Made by a program: the position numbers and the translations under genes
In this document: piece after piece, positions 1 through 11,214 of the stretch
How positions within the stretch are numbered: position 1 is the stretch's first letter
How the letters are laid out: every line of letters begins with the position of its first letter
NCBI GenBank assembly: GCA_039583875.1
Contig: CM077150.1
Span: 178,874,375 to 178,938,374 of the forward strand
Length of the DNA: 64,000 nt
Source: Platanthera guangdongensis
Taxonomy: Eukaryota > Streptophyta > Magnoliopsida > Asparagales > Orchidaceae
Direction: 5' to 3'
Notes under the pieces: generated by a model
What the model saw: only the letters and a program-made list of their open reading frames with translations
Told to the model about the DNA's origin: nothing
Database searches by the model: none

Positions 1-20
1 GATCGCTCAGCGTCGCTCTC

Positions 21-1421
21 CTAGCCCTCCTCAACGGTGGCAGTGACCTCCTCAGTAATCTCCACATCACCCTCTAAATCGGGCTCCTCATCCTCAATCA
101 ACAGACTACGTGTGGGGCAGTGGGCCGCCACGTGTCCTCTACCTCCGCACCTAAAACACTGTATACCCCCAGGCCTCTGGCCCTCGGCAGCGACAGCCTT
201 CCCCTTCAAGTCAGGAGTGACTCGGGGGGATGAGGTGGCTGCAGCAGCCTGGGCGGGAGCGGGCTTCCTAAACATTGAAGAATCCGTCCGGGAAGGAAAC
301 TGCTTCGTACTAGAGGCACGAAGGTACTGCTCATACTCTAGAGCGAGCTGGAATATCTGATCTACAGTCTCCAAGCGATGGGGAATCAGCTCTCTCCGGA
401 GATCCGAGCGGAGGCCAGCCTTGAATCGAGAGGCGGTGGCAATAGGCTCCTCCGAAATATCGCTCCTAACAACTAGCTCGTCAAATCGAGCCATATACTC
501 AGCTACGGAAAGCGACCCCTGACGTAAGCTCTGCAGCTGATCAAGTAGCTGGTCACGGTAGGAGGCAGGGAGGTATTTATCCCTAAGCCTCTCTTTCATG
601 TCATCCCATATGGTGATGGGGTAGTAACCGTCACGCTCTAGGGCTCGCTCAACACTAATCCAATACACCTTAGCCTGTCCGACTAATTTCATCTTGGCGA
701 ACCGGACACAACGATCATCACTCATATCGTACCAATCAAAATAATGATCCATGTCCAGGAGCCAATCACTAAAGGCCTTTGGATCCAGGCGACCATCGAA
801 TGTCGAGGCATCGAGGCGAATCCTACGGGTGATGTCAAAACCGCGATCACCTCTCCGCGGGTCAGGATACTCATCAGGATCGTCGTCCCGATCATAGTCG
901 TGCCGAGCGTGCGGGGGCCCGCGCTCACGTCGACCCGGCGGGTAATACTCGTCTCGACGATGGTCACGGCGACCGTGTGGAGGGACATGGTCCCTCAGGC
1001 CAGGATGACGTGGCATGCGGTAATCTTCCCGCGGGGGCGGGGGTCGGCCACGTGCTGGCTCAGGATTCCGCCGTGCAGGCGGGGTGGGGACTCTCACGGG
1101 GACCTCACGGTGGTAGCGGTCTGCCGGTGGCGGATCATCTCTGACCCGCTGCCCGCGACGGGGAGACTCTCCCGGGTCACCCGCGATCTCATCGTCATGA
1201 AGGGAGGGAGTATCTCTAGCGTGCTCTATCAGATCTAGACGACGAGTCACCGCGGCGATATCGTGACGCACATTCTCGAACTGGGTACCCATTGCGTCAA
1301 AACGTTCTAGAATAAGACGCTGGAAGTCGGTGGTAGCGGTGCTCGAATTCGAGCCCGCTGCCCGGTCATTGGTGACTGGAGGATCTACCATGCTTCTAAA
1401 TGCCCTACCACTACGGAGCAT
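21..1421 (-). CDS. gag: Gypsy gag protein with CCHC zinc knuckle
   Basis: An open frame of 466 residues from the first ATG after the primer binding site (1421) to a TAG at 21-23. The frame is open further upstream through the primer site into the LTR, but that part is not expected to be translated. The N-terminal third is Arg/Pro/Asp rich. A retrotransposon gag domain follows (ITRRIRLDASTFDG through the LRQGSLSVAEYMARFDELV region), then a single zinc knuckle CFRCGGRGHVAAHC near the C-terminus and an acidic tail. Gag forms the particle and binds RNA through the knuckle. The frame has no internal stop, so this copy may be fairly young. Pol would start beyond position 21 and is not visible. It resembles the gag of element E at 55927-60771. 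Confidence 0.88.
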   Translation of the reverse strand: MLRSGRAFRSMVDPPVTNDRAAGSNSSTATTDFQRLILERFDAMGTQFENVRHDIAAVTRRLDLIEHARDTPSLHDDEIAGDPGESPRRGQRVRDDPPPADRYHREVPVRVPTPPARRNPEPARGRPPPPREDYRMPRHPGLRDHVPPHGRRDHRRDEYYPPGRRERGPPHARHDYDRDDDPDEYPDPRRGDRGFDITRRIRLDASTFDGRLDPKAFSDWLLDMDHYFDWYDMSDDRCVRFAKMKLVGQAKVYWISVERALERDGYYPITIWDDMKERLRDKYLPASYRDQLLDQLQSLRQGSLSVAEYMARFDELVVRSDISEEPIATASRFKAGLRSDLRRELIPHRLETVDQIFQLALEYEQYLRASSTKQFPSRTDSSMFRKPAPAQAAAATSSPRVTPDLKGKAVAAEGQRPGGIQCFRCGGRGHVAAHCPTRSLLIEDEEPDLEGDVEITEEVTATVEEG

Positions 1422-1440
1422 GCACAATGGCCCAACCTCC

Positions 1441-1452
1441 CTCTGATACCAA
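1441..1452 (-). promoter_or_regulatory. Primer binding site, tRNA-Met type (element 1)
   Basis: The minus strand reads TTGGTATCAGAG directly inside the LTR end, matching the usual plant initiator tRNA-Met primer site. It fixes the LTR boundary at 1454. Confidence 0.8.
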
Positions 1453-1453
1453 C

Positions 1454-2642
1454 TGATGTAGGGTAGGCTGTGGGGTGAGCTCCTAAGACACCTGCTAGTG
1501 ACGTGAGAGGGTGGACTCACCCTAACCAATGACTATATGCGAGATGATATTAATCAGGCGTTAAATTAATTTAAGCAACAAGAAAAAATATAAAACATTA
1601 CATTCATTCTAAACAAGAGAAACGATTTCTATTCAACAATTTAGGCAATAGCGTTCCTCCGCACGGAGGGCTAATTTAAGCGCGCGGCGAATTAAGCGTC
1701 CTGCAAAGCAAGAGATTCACAGGCAAATACAACGTGCTATAATTCCGTCAATCACAAGATCCACTACGTGCACAATATTTTATACCAACAACAATAAAAT
1801 CCACATAAAAACAAGTACGAAATTCTGAATTAAAATTCGGACTGCAGGAAATATGTAAAGATCTGAAGCTTCGGGGTTAAGAGGGGCTTCCGGGTGGTGG
1901 CGAGACTGGATCGGGCAAGGGGGGGGGGGGGGGGGGGGGGGTTGGATCCACGTGGGGAAATGAAGGGGGCTGCTGGTCGAAGGGAGAAAGGGGGGGTTTT
2001 AGGGTCGGCTGGGCTGGATCCAGTGGGATCAGCCCAGATCTGGGCGGCAGGGTGCTGGCGGGCTGATGGTGGGGGGAAATGAAGGGCGGCGGTAGGTGGT
2101 TGTGGGCCGGCGGCGTGGGGATTGCAAGGGGGAAAGAGGGAGGAGCGGCGGGCTGTATGGAGGAGTTTAAGTGTGGCCGGCGGTGGGGATTGATGGGGGA
2201 AAGGGGCTGGCGGTCAGATCTGGCAAGGAAGGGGGCGGGGCTGCTTGGTAGGGGAAAAGGACACAAGAAAAGATAGGAATCTTACCCAAGGAGTCGGCAC
2301 CAAGGGGATCCACGGCGTCGGCACCGCGGAATGATCACCGGAAGCGAGGAAGATGATCTTCTCCTAACTTCAGCAATAAAATTCCTGCAGCCCTCCTATT
2401 CTATTTATAAGAAAGCCAAGCTAGGGCAACCGAAATCGACGGCTATGATTGGCCGGCGGTTCCGTCCCCAAAACTATATAAAATAATATCCGAAATACAA
2501 AGTGCTATATATGAAAATGAATCTAAACGACGAGCCGGACGCATCCACGGTAACGGATCGCCGGTTCGATCAAGTCCGTTGGCGCGAATATACGAAGGTG
2601 GGATCCGCCTTGCGCCGAAGTGCGCCCGATGGTCCCCCATCA
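1454..2642 (-). repeat. 5' LTR of Gypsy element 1
   Basis: About 1189 bp, starting TGATGGGGGACC and ending CCTACATCA on the minus strand. A TATAAATA box lies on the minus strand at 2402-2409. The stretch 1900-2270 is very G-rich on the plus strand and includes a run of more than 20 G at about 1919-1940; Pro-rich frames there are compositional artefacts. Only one LTR is in the window, so the upper boundary rests on the terminal inverted repeat and the break with Copia sequence. Confidence 0.7.
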
Positions 2643-3064
2643 CTATATCTGTCAAAAACTTATATTGAACAGAAATTCTTTTTCAATAACTTATTGGGGT
2701 TTCCTTCAGAGTGACCCATTAAACTCAGCATATTCTCATATTCAGCATTGTCTAATTCAATATCATCTTCTCCAGTAGTCAAATCAAAAATCTCAGACAA
2801 AGTTTCACGAGTTAGAGAGACCTGATTGCCGCCGATAGTGGCGATCATAGTATTTGCGTCAGGAGCTGTTGAAGTAAAAACTCATTCTCTGATTTCATTT
2901 CCTGCTATCTTGATCCTTGTTGTCATGAACTTCTTCAAATGCTGGTCTTCACGCAGCTTGAGAATGTCTATGAATATTTGATCAGTGTGAGAGAAGGAAT
3001 TAAAATCGATGTCGAAGCCAGTGTCGAACTTCATGCTTGAGAGGGAGAGCGCCGAAATTGCCAT
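2643..3064 (-). pseudogene. Third ORF downstream of pol in SIRE-like element, truncated
   Basis: Two minus-strand frames (3064-2882 and 2848-2660) join by one frame change near 2880 to give a start-proximal protein segment: MAISALSLSSMKF at the N-terminus and GGNQVSLTRETLSEIFDLTT further on. The second part resembles the plant transposon-associated domain often found in extra ORFs of plant LTR elements; that is a resemblance by eye only. It lies in the position where SIRE elements carry an env-like or extra ORF. It is broken by the insertion of Gypsy element 1. Function unknown. Confidence 0.5.
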
Positions 3065-3189
3065 AGGTTTTCCTGCAAAAGCAAAAGAGAGAGCAAGAGC
3101 AAGAGAACAGAAAGAGCGGGATAGAGCACGACGAAAATCTAGTTATAAGGCTTTCAGAAGATGAAGCGTCGGGCTCTGTCCTGTGAAAA

Positions 3190-3430
3190 ATAAACAATTT
3201 TCGTTCTCAGGTCGACGAAAAATTTCATGAAAAAATAATATCGTCGAGCTCAGTCAGAAGAGGGAAAAACTTTTCGTCGTTCTCAGGCCGACGAAAATTT
3301 TTCTGAAGCAAAACCGTCGATCTCCGCTTGACGAAAATAACTTCACGCAGAGAGTTCGTCAATCTCAGGTCAACATAAAATCTCAAGAACAGTTCTCAGA
3401 TCGTCGATCTCCGTTCGACGAAATGTGATC
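3190..3430. repeat. Cluster of TTCGTCGA/TCGACGAA palindromic motifs (downstream of pol)
   Basis: At least six degenerate copies of a roughly 25-bp motif of the form (T)TCGTCGA-TCTC-G-TCGACGAA, spaced about 40 bp apart, between RNase H and the third ORF. Each can form a short hairpin. The same motif recurs in gag (6820-7075) and in the LTR (9600-9775). Confidence 0.7.
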
Positions 3431-3615
3431 AATTTTTCGACCTTAGACCAAAATCAAATTAAACTTCTCCATTAATCATATCTAGATGATTCAGAAAGAA
3501 CAGATGTTTCTTTTCATCTAAAGGTTTGGTGAAAATATCTGTTTTTTACAAATCCGTAGAGATAAAGACAAGATTAATTTTCTTTTTATCCACACAATCT
3601 CTAATGAAATGATGT

Positions 3616-5389
3616 TTAATATTTATGTTTGGTCCTACTATGATGCACTGGATTTTGTGCAATAGATATTACACTTGTACTATCACAAAATATAGTTGAA
3701 TTATTTAAGTTGATAGCATAATCCAGCAATTGATTTTGTATCCACAAAATCTGTGAACAGCAGCTGTCTGCAGCTATGTATTCAGGTTCAGCAGTTGATG
3801 TGGACACAGAGGTTTGCTTCTTACAAAACCAGGACACAAGTCTATCACCAAGAAACTGCCAAGTTCCTGATGTGCTCTTTCTGTCCACCCTACATCCAAC
3901 ATAGTCAGCATCAGAAAATCCAGTTAAATCAAATTCTGACTCTGATGGATATATGAGTCCTAAATTTGGACAATCCTGTATATATCTCAAAATCCTTTTT
4001 AATAAAATATAGTGAAATTCTTTAGGTTTCACTTGAAACCTAGTACAAATACATGTGTGGCATACTTGCAGTGAGATATAATAGAGATCCAACAATAGCC
4101 TTATAAATTTTCTGATCAACAGGCTTGTCATGTTCATCAGAATCAATCACAGCATTAGCAGTCATAGGTGTTTTCATTGTTGAGGCATCACACATCCCAA
4201 ATCTTTTAATAAGCTCCTTAGCATACTTGGATTGGGAGATGAGGATACCATCAGGAGATTGCTTCACTTGGAGAGCAAAGAAGTATGAAAGTTTACACAT
4301 GTTACTCATCTCAAACTTTGAATGCATTAGATCAGAAAATCTTTTGCATTGTTTGGGATCGGTAGAGCCAAAAATAATATCATCTACATATATTTGAACT
4401 AACAAGATTTTATTTTTAAGATGTCTAATAAAAAGAGTCTTATCTATTATGCCCCTAGAAAACTTATGCTCTAAGAGAAAGCTAGCTAAGGTCTCATACC
4501 AAGCTCTTGAAGCTTGCTTTAAATCATAGAGAGTTTTATGCAATTTAAAGACATAAGAAGGATGAGTTGGAGAGATAAAACCTGATGGTTGTTTCACATC
4601 CACTTCCTCTTTTAATTCTTCATTTAGGAAAACACTCTTTACATCCATCTGATAGACTTTGAATCTTTTATAGGCTGCAAAGGCTAAGAAAATCCTTATA
4701 GCCTTAAGCCTTGTCACTGGAGCAAAAGTCTGATCATAGTTTATTCCTTCCTTCTGTGAATAGCCTTGAGCTACTAGCATTGCTTTGTTCCTTATAATAT
4801 TTCCTTCAGCATCCAGTTTGTTTCTGAAGACTCATTTAGTTCCAATGACTGGATAGTGTTTGGGTATAGGAACCAAATCGCAAACTCTGCACCTCTCAAA
4901 TTGATTGAGCTCCTCTTGCATTGCAATGATCCATTGGGGATCTTGTTCTGCATCTTTGATGGAGTGGGGCTCAAGTTGAGAAATGAAACAAACATGAATC
5001 ACATCATTGTTGAGTTGATGTCTTGTTTGAACCACAACTGAAATGTCTCCAATCACTTGAGATATAGGGTGATCTCTAAGTGTGACAAGATCAGTGGGAG
5101 GAGTTGGTTGAGCAACAGCTTGTGGAATTAATTCCTCTTGTGGAATTATATTAGCTGTTGGAGGAAGTTCAGTCACTTCCAAACTTTTTTTTTCACGTTC
5201 TTCTTCAACTTGTGGAGAAGGATGTGATGAAACCCCTTGGGTGAGGTTTAGATCATCCAATCTCTCACACAAGTGAGGTACCTGCAAAATGTTATTGGTA
5301 TAAACTTCTTTCTTCTTATAAAACATGTTAGCCTCATCAAATATAACATGAACAGAATCCTCAATTTTTAAAGTGGATTTATTAAACAT
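3616..5389 (-). pseudogene. pol: Copia reverse transcriptase and RNase H (SIRE-like)
   Basis: Minus-strand frames at 5389-4832, 4780-4040 and 4146-3616 give a nearly complete RT and RNase H. The RT begins near the EPHSIKDAEQDPQWIIAMQ region and contains [14 protein letters not shown] [19 protein letters not shown], the [12 protein letters not shown] segment and the catalytic YVDD box ([15 protein letters not shown]). RNase H contains DADYVGCRVDRKSTSGTW, the STAEPEYIAA segment and the terminal HSRTKH. At least two frame changes separate the three frames, so the polyprotein is broken. The normal activity would be reverse transcription of the element RNA and removal of the RNA strand inside the particle. 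Confidence 0.88.
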
Positions 5390-6613
5390 CCTATAAACTT
5401 TGCTGACTTTGGAATATCCTAGAAAAATTTTCTCTACATCTTTTATTTCAAATTTTCTAGTGTATTTCTTGTCATTATTGTGAATATAACATAGTCATCC
5501 AAATACTTTAAAATAGGTAATTTTAGGTTTCTTCCCTTTAAGTAACTCATAAGAAGTCTTATTCTTAAGTTTGTGTATCAGACTTCTGTTCAGTACATAG
5601 TTTGATGTGCTCACAGCCTCTGCCCAAAAAGATAGGGGCATGTAAGCATCTGCAAGTAATGTGCCTGCAGATTCAATTAGGGTTCTATTTTTCCTTTCAG
5701 CAACCTCATTTTGTTGATGAGTTTTAGGAGCTGAGAAGCAGTGTCTGATACCTTCCTTCTCACAGAACTCTTACATAAAAAGAGACTCAAACTCAATACC
5801 ATGATCACTTCTGATCAATGCAACTGGAGTAGAGTACTCAATCCGTATGTTCTTGAGAAAATCTGTAAGAACCTTGAAGTTATGTGACTTATATCTCAGA
5901 AAGAATACTCAAGTGAATTTTGAGAAATCATCTACAATCACTAAAGTATAGTATTTTCCTACTAGACTTTGTACAGCAATAGGGCCAAAAAGGTCCATAT
6001 GTAGCAAGTACAATATTCTAGGTGGGTCACTTTTATTTACAGATTTAAAGTTATTTTTAGTTTGTTTGCCTAACTGACAAGTCTTGCAGAGGCCTTCCTT
6101 CTTGTAGGGGTCGGAAGACAATCCTCTAACAAAATTGTCCCTAGATAACTTAGCAATATTTTTAAGATTTACATGTTCTAATCTCTTATGTCAAAATTCA
6201 TTCTGATTGTTATCCTGATTAAATAGACAAAATTCTGAACTAGCTGACTGAAAATTTACAACATATATGTTGCCTTGTCTAAATCCAGTTAAAACAGGTT
6301 TGTTTTCTTTACAAGAAATAATACAGGAAGATGAGTTAAATGATATCTGATAACCTTCATCACATAATTGACTTATGGATATTAGGTTATGCTTTAAGCC
6401 ACTCACATAAGCAACTTTACTGAAGGTGACTGCTCCAACTTTAACATCTTCATAGCCTTTAGTTTGGCCACAGTTGGAGTCACCAAAAATCACCTTTGGA
6501 TCTAGCTTGAACTTGTAGTTTGTTAGATTGTCCTTACAGCCAGTCATATGCTTGGAGCATCCACTGTCCAGATACCATTGTTGATTAAAGACTGGACAGT
6601 CCTTCACCTGCAT
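5390..6613 (-). pseudogene. pol: Copia protease, GAG-pre-integrase and integrase (SIRE-like)
   Basis: The frame at 6613-6191 holds the aspartic protease, with WYLDSGCSKHMTG as the catalytic D-S-G motif. The frame at 6121-5909 holds the pre-integrase zinc region (CKTCQLGKQTKNNF) and the first integrase aspartate segment (LLHMDLFGPI...VDDFSKFT). The rest of the integrase core, about 5900-5400, is split by several stops and frame changes; recognisable pieces include the segments for Asn-Gly-Val-Ala-Glu-Arg and the final Glu region. The integrase is therefore inactive as it stands. Confidence 0.8.
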
Positions 6614-8670
6614 AGAAAGAAATTAGGAGTTCTTGACCCAGGTTACCTTGGGTGCTTTTTTTTTATAAGAGAAACTGGAAATAACAGAAAATTCTGGTTA
6701 ATTTTTATACCCTAAGGGATGATATCTTCTAGGTGGTATTTCCCATTGAGTAAAAGGATTAGTAAATTCTCTGAATTGATTAAAGTTTCTAACAGAGTTA
6801 TAGTTTTTATTAAAGCTGACTGTGTTCGACGAATTATTATAAGTTCGTTGATCTGCGTTCGACGAATAGGGATGAGTTCGTCGAACTCTGCTCAGAGAAT
6901 GAATATAGTAATTTTTTGTGGCCCAATTTCGTCGATCGCTGCTCGAAGAACCATATACAGTTCGTCGATCGCGGTAAGACGAATTATTATAGTTGTAATT
7001 GGCGTTCATAGATCGTCGATCTTGGTTCGACGAACTATACACATTTCGTTGATCTGAGTTCGACGAAATCTGTTAAACATAGTTTTTATTCATATTCTTT
7101 TTATTTTTCTTCTTACTTACAGATTTCTGAGAGACATTTGGTTGAGTAGTTTCTCCCATTTTCTCTTTGCCTTTTTCAGAGATAAATTTAATTGGTGTTG
7201 AAAGAATATTTTTTTTTAATATGGGGGATAAGCTTGATGAAGCACCTAAGCCCAGCGTACCATTTAATTTGGTATTGACTGTGCTTGTGATGTCCATCAG
7301 CTTAAGGCTTCTCCCATTGAGAGATTTCTCAAGTTTCTTTGTCTCACATAATTCAGTTTTTAGTGAAATGATTTGTTCATTAGCTATGTCTAAATTATTT
7401 TTCAGTTTGATATTTTCAGCAAATAGGTTATCAAATTCAAACAGTCTATCTCTAAGAATTTTTATTTCTTTTTCTGACTTGATTAAATCATTGCACAAGG
7501 ATTTAAATTCGATTTTAAAATCTTCTGAATTAAAATCAAATGAAAAGATTACCTGATCTTTTTCAAATTCAGATTGTTCTTCTGATTCTTCATCTTGTTC
7601 CTCAGCATCAGATTTTCTGCTGGAGGCATTAATAGCCATAAGGCAAACTTCTCTTGCCTTTGCCTCCTCTTCATCTTCACTAGAGCTGGAAGATGATGAT
7701 TCTTCATCTGTGTCACTTCAGGTCTCAGCAATGAAACCTTTCTCCTTTCTCTTGTGTTTGCTGGAGAAGTGCTTGTTATAGTGCTTGCTTGATTGCCTTT
7801 TATTTTCCTTTTCTTTTATTTTGTCTTTATTTTGTGCCTCTGGACATTCAGGTAGAATGTGTCCAGGTTTTCTGCATCCAAAACAAACAATCTCCTTGGT
7901 AGGAGTCTTGTCATATCTTGGCTTGACATCATTCTTGGATGACCTTCTAAAGTTTTTTTTGGTCATTTTATAAAATCTTTTAGCCAACAATCTGAGTAGT
8001 TCTTCATTAGCTGAAAGAGATTCTAATTCTTCTGTTGCTTTGAAAGGAATGTTGTGCTCCTTCCTTAAAGATGTGGAAGCGTTCTGTTCAGCAGCCTCCC
8101 TTGTCTTGATCAACTGCTCATAAGACTTGAGCTTGCTAAGGAAAGATTGTGTAGAAATCTCATTTAGACTTCTGGCCTCCTTAATTGACATATACTGGAA
8201 TCTCAAGTGCTGGGGAAGCACATTAGGATTTAGTCATTTATCTCAATTAATGAGATGTCTTTGTCCAGGGTTCTCAATTCATTTATGATGATACTGAGTC
8301 TATTATACATCTCAGCAACAGCCTCTGATTCCTCCTTCCTGAAATTCTCATACTGTGATATGAGGAGGGATCTCATGTCTTTTCTTTCATCTGATGAGCC
8401 AGCAACTATTTGGTTCAGTGAGTCCCAAATATCCTTTGCAAAGGTGCACTCAGTCACCTTCTGAAAGATGTCATTTGACATTGTCTGTGCCAAAATATTC
8501 ATTATTTTAGCATCAGTCATCTTGGCTTTCTTTTGTGCATCAGTCCACTCAGGTGGTGGAACTGCTGAAGTACTTGTTGAAGTTGATGTAGAGGGAGTAG
8601 GGGGATCTGTCAAGATAAAGTTGAAAATGTCCTCATCAATAGAGTTTGATTCTTGCCTTACAGAGTGCAA
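6614..8670 (-). pseudogene. gag: Copia gag (UBN2 type) with CCHC knuckle, frameshifted
   Basis: Minus-strand frames 8670-8230, 8221-7718, 7731-7549, 7639-7073 and 7042-6698 together make a long SIRE-type gag. The first has the UBN2-like segment (ILAQTMSNDIFQKVTECTFAKDIWDSL). The second has LPQHLRFQYMSIKEARSL and the zinc knuckle CFGCRKPGHILPEC. The 7639-7073 frame is acidic then coiled-coil-like (KSEKEIKILRDRLFEFDNLFAENIK, split here only for description). The last frame is rich in Asn, Ser, Tyr, Asp-Arg-Arg because it is built of the palindromic repeat. Frame changes occur near 8225, 7725 and 7050. Confidence 0.82.
6820..7075. repeat. Palindromic TTCGTCGA motifs inside the gag reading frame
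   Basis: Seven or so degenerate copies of the same hairpin motif as at 3190-3430, here within the gag frame, where they are translated as repeats of the Ser-Ser-x-x-Asp-Arg-Arg type (for example SSNQDRRS). Spacing is about 35-40 bp. Confidence 0.7.
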
Positions 8671-8810
8671 ATTTATTCAAGTTGCACACAGGAGGTCTGG
8701 TGCTAGAATATTCTTTATTTTGTGTCATGCTGTAAACAAGAGGCTAGAGAGAAAAAGATCTATCAAAGGATCTTGGTTCAGATGTAAGTCTATGAAACCA
8801 AAGCAACCTC

Positions 8811-8824
8811 CCTCTGATATCAAT
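8811..8824 (-). promoter_or_regulatory. Primer binding site, degenerate (SIRE-like)
   Basis: The minus strand reads TTGATATCAGAGGG just inside the LTR end, one change from the canonical TGGTATCAGAG. Confidence 0.65.
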
Positions 8825-9964
8825 TGAAGGATGGTGAAAGCTTTACCACCTGAGGGGATAGATCTATTTAACTCCAGAGGGGGGTGAATAGAGTATTTTA
8901 AAAACTTAATTGGTTTTTATAGCGGAATTAAAAATATTGATAAATATATCTCAAGAGAGTGGAGGAAAGAAAAACTAACACAGCACACAGCAATAAGAAA
9001 ACAGGAAGCAATCCAGACGACACAAGAAATTTATAGTGGTTCCCCTAAACTTGGGTACATCCACTCTTTTACCGCCCTGGTAGGAATTCACTACAGGTTT
9101 TTGATCAGGTGTCTTGTCATCAATAGGTTTTTGCTCAGGTGTCATGTCACCACAAGATCTATTTGAAGGAAGATCTCACAACCCTTTAGGCTTTTGATCA
9201 GGTGCCCAAAAACCAAGCTAAGTCTTTTGTTAAGGAGACTTAAGAACCAGGTGGCTAACTTTTGAAGGAAGTTAAAACTCTGTGTACAGTGGGGTGAAAA
9301 GTATGATATTGTCTTCTATTTCTCAAAACAACTGAGAAGATTTTAGTAGATTGCTTGATGTTGTCAAAGCTCCCACTGAGATGATTATTGTTCAGGAATT
9401 TGCTAGAAGCTTCGCAGGGTGTAGGTCTTCTTTGATGAACTCCAGAAGCTTTTAGACTGATTGCGTTTTTTTGATGTCTCTTGAAAGCTTGGTGAAGAGT
9501 TGCAGATGATGAAGACTGTGTGACTATGCAGGCTGAATGAATTACTTCTCTGTCTGTCTATCTCCCTTAGTGAATTACTTCTCTGTCTGCCAAAGATGGG
9601 CTCCAAGTTCGTCGACCAGAGATTGAAGTTCGTCGAGCTGAGAACTTGAGAGAAGAGGGAATATCGTCGACCTGAGCTCTAAGTTCGTCGAGCTCAACTC
9701 AGAGTAGGGACTCTGAGTTCGTCGATCTGCGATCGACGATCATCGAGCTGAGTTCGAAGAACTTCGAACTGATTCTCTGAACTCTTAATGACTGACATTC
9801 TTCTAAGTCTGGATCTCTGATTTCTTCTGAGGACTGGATCAAAGATTGGCTAACCTAGTCAGACTGACCTACACCTTAGAACTAACAAAATGACCCTAGG
9901 CTATACATTAAGGGTCAACAACCTAATAGTGAACCTAGCCCAAATCCAAACTTGGGATCCAACA
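8825..9964 (-). repeat. 5' LTR of SIRE-like Copia element
   Basis: About 1140 bp, beginning TGTTGGATCCCAAG and ending CATCCTTCA on the minus strand. The plus-strand segment near 9033-9068 (GGTTCCCCTAAACTTGGG) is the kind of conserved LTR/leader sequence seen in SIRE-like elements. Several small frames inside it are not genes. The partner LTR is not in the window, so the ends are inferred from TG/CA and the primer site. Confidence 0.65.
9600..9775. repeat. Palindromic TTCGTCGA motifs in the SIRE-like LTR
   Basis: At least six copies of the TTCGTCGA-CTGAG/ATCGACGA motif in 175 bp of the LTR, the third cluster of the same motif in this element. Confidence 0.7.
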
Positions 9965-10980
9965 TATTCCTACCCCCCCAACTCATTGATTCTCACCAGT
10001 TGCCCTCCCATGCACTCACCTTCTGACGCAACCATGACAGAGGCTCCACCTAGCGCCTTGTCTCTCACATGTGGCCGCATGTTTTTTCTGCTCCTCATCA
10101 TTTCTTGGAGACCACTTCCCACCGGTCACCTCTCTTATCTCTGAACTCCTCGCTTCCAACATCTTTCGAGCTCACAATTATCCAACCCTCACATCTGGTC
10201 ACTCTCTCACTTCAACAAGACTTCCCACCAAGTTTCCAACCCACGCATCACTACCCACACATCGACCTAATCTCCGGTCCCATGATCATCGTTCAGGATC
10301 GGGATGGGCCTCTGTTGTCCGTCTTCATAGCATCCAACCTCCGACCGAGGTCCTGGATCAACTGGCGTGCACCTCGCTCGACCTTGAAGATGAGATATTT
10401 TCCTGGCATGACATTGATTCTCCTCTTGTGCAGTTCCATGTCAGATCTGTAGAATCACACCATCACAACGCCTGTCAGCTTCTGATGTTTTATCAAAATC
10501 TCCCACCTGAGTCGCCCGAGTCTCCACGTCGCGCTCTTTGGGGAGAAATTTTTCGGAGGACTCAGCCTTCAGGTACTTGGCAAGAGTTTGCCTCTCGATT
10601 GTATCTTTTGTGTTTAAGCATGTCATTTCTATTCCTGATATCATGAGTCTATCAAATACAATAATTTACCTAACTTTCGCAATCACAACCATTTTAGATT
10701 ATATCTTATTATATAAAACAATATAGGTATTTGGAGGCACACGATAGATCAAATAAGAGCCATTGAATTATGAGAGAGAGCATGAGATGGGGGGAGAGAG
10801 TTGGGAAGAGAGAGGAGGGAGAGAGAGAAAGGGGAGGAGAGAGAGGGAGAGAGAAAGGGAGAGAGATGACGGAATAAAAAGATTGCGTGAAATTAATGTT
10901 TTTATGATAAAACGTAACTTTTTATAAAATAAAAATTGTAATATTTATTTATATTTTTTACGGTCATTTTGAGTACTCAT
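9965..10980. other. Unclassified sequence
   Basis: A 10071-10646 frame of 191 codons (GTG-initiated) and an overlapping frame at 10069-10452 show no family I recognise. Composition changes from moderately GC-rich (10000-10600) to a purine-rich tract (10771-10868) and then AT-rich sequence. It may be a decayed gene or transposon, but I cannot support either. Confidence 0.4.
10771..10868 (+). repeat. GA-rich low-complexity tract
   Basis: Nearly 100 bp of GAGAGA/GGGAGA simple sequence on the plus strand. Confidence 0.85.
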
Positions 10981-10989
10981 ATGTATATA

Positions 10990-11179
10990 TTGCGGGCACT
11001 GTCCGTCTTGATGTGGGTGCAACCCGCTTTGATGCGGGCGCATTCGCTTTGATGCGGGCGCAGCCCGCAACGACGGATTCAGCATGAGAAAAGCTCATTC
11101 GGAGGCGGGCGAAGCCCGCCTGGATGCGGCCGAAGGCCGCCCGAGAGCATCGAGCATGGGCGTAGCCCGTGCGAAGATG

Positions 11180-11180
<1 letters not shown>
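10990..11180. repeat. GC-rich palindrome array, block I
   Basis: Consecutive short hairpins such as GCGGGCGCAGCCCGC, GCGGGCGAAGCCCGC, GCGGCCGAAGGCCGC and CATGGGCGTAGCCCGTG, followed by CGAAGATG. The block ends in the same hairpin-plus-CGAAGATG arrangement as block II. Confidence 0.7.

Positions 11181-11212
<32 letters not shown>
11181..11212. repeat. TA dinucleotide microsatellite
   Basis: About 16 TA units directly after palindrome block I. Confidence 0.9.

Positions 11213-11214
<2 letters not shown>

Larger units (their letters stand above)
1..2642 (-). mobile_element. Ty3/Gypsy retrotransposon, 5' part only (element 1)
   Basis: A minus-strand Gypsy element whose 5' LTR, primer binding site and gag are in the window; pol and the 3' LTR lie beyond the window start. 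The LTR carries TG/CA ends with a TGATG/CATCA inverted repeat, followed by a tRNA-Met type primer site and a gag ORF with a CCHC knuckle. At 2642/2643 it abuts Copia coding sequence, so it was inserted into the SIRE-like element to the right. The target duplication (would be CTATA, 2643-2647) cannot be checked because the other end is missing. Confidence 0.85.
2643..9964 (-). mobile_element. SIRE-like Ty1/Copia retrotransposon, decayed, 3' end missing
   Basis: On the minus strand the order is LTR (8825-9964), primer site, gag with UBN2-type domain and CCHC knuckle, protease, integrase, RT, RNase H, then a third reading frame beyond pol. The extra downstream frame and RNase H motifs such as STSTAEPEYIAADSCCSQ and NPVHHSRTKH point to the SIRE/Maximus lineage. 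Frameshifts and stops are present in gag, integrase and the third frame. The 3' end is cut off by Gypsy element 1 at 2643. Confidence 0.88.

Noticed and set aside
1877..2266. Pro-rich minus-strand frame
   Set aside because: Lies in the G-rich part of the element 1 LTR; compositional.
10071..10646. 191-codon frame in unclassified sequence
   Set aside because: GTG start, no recognisable family, overlaps an equally long frame; listed only as part of an unclassified stretch.
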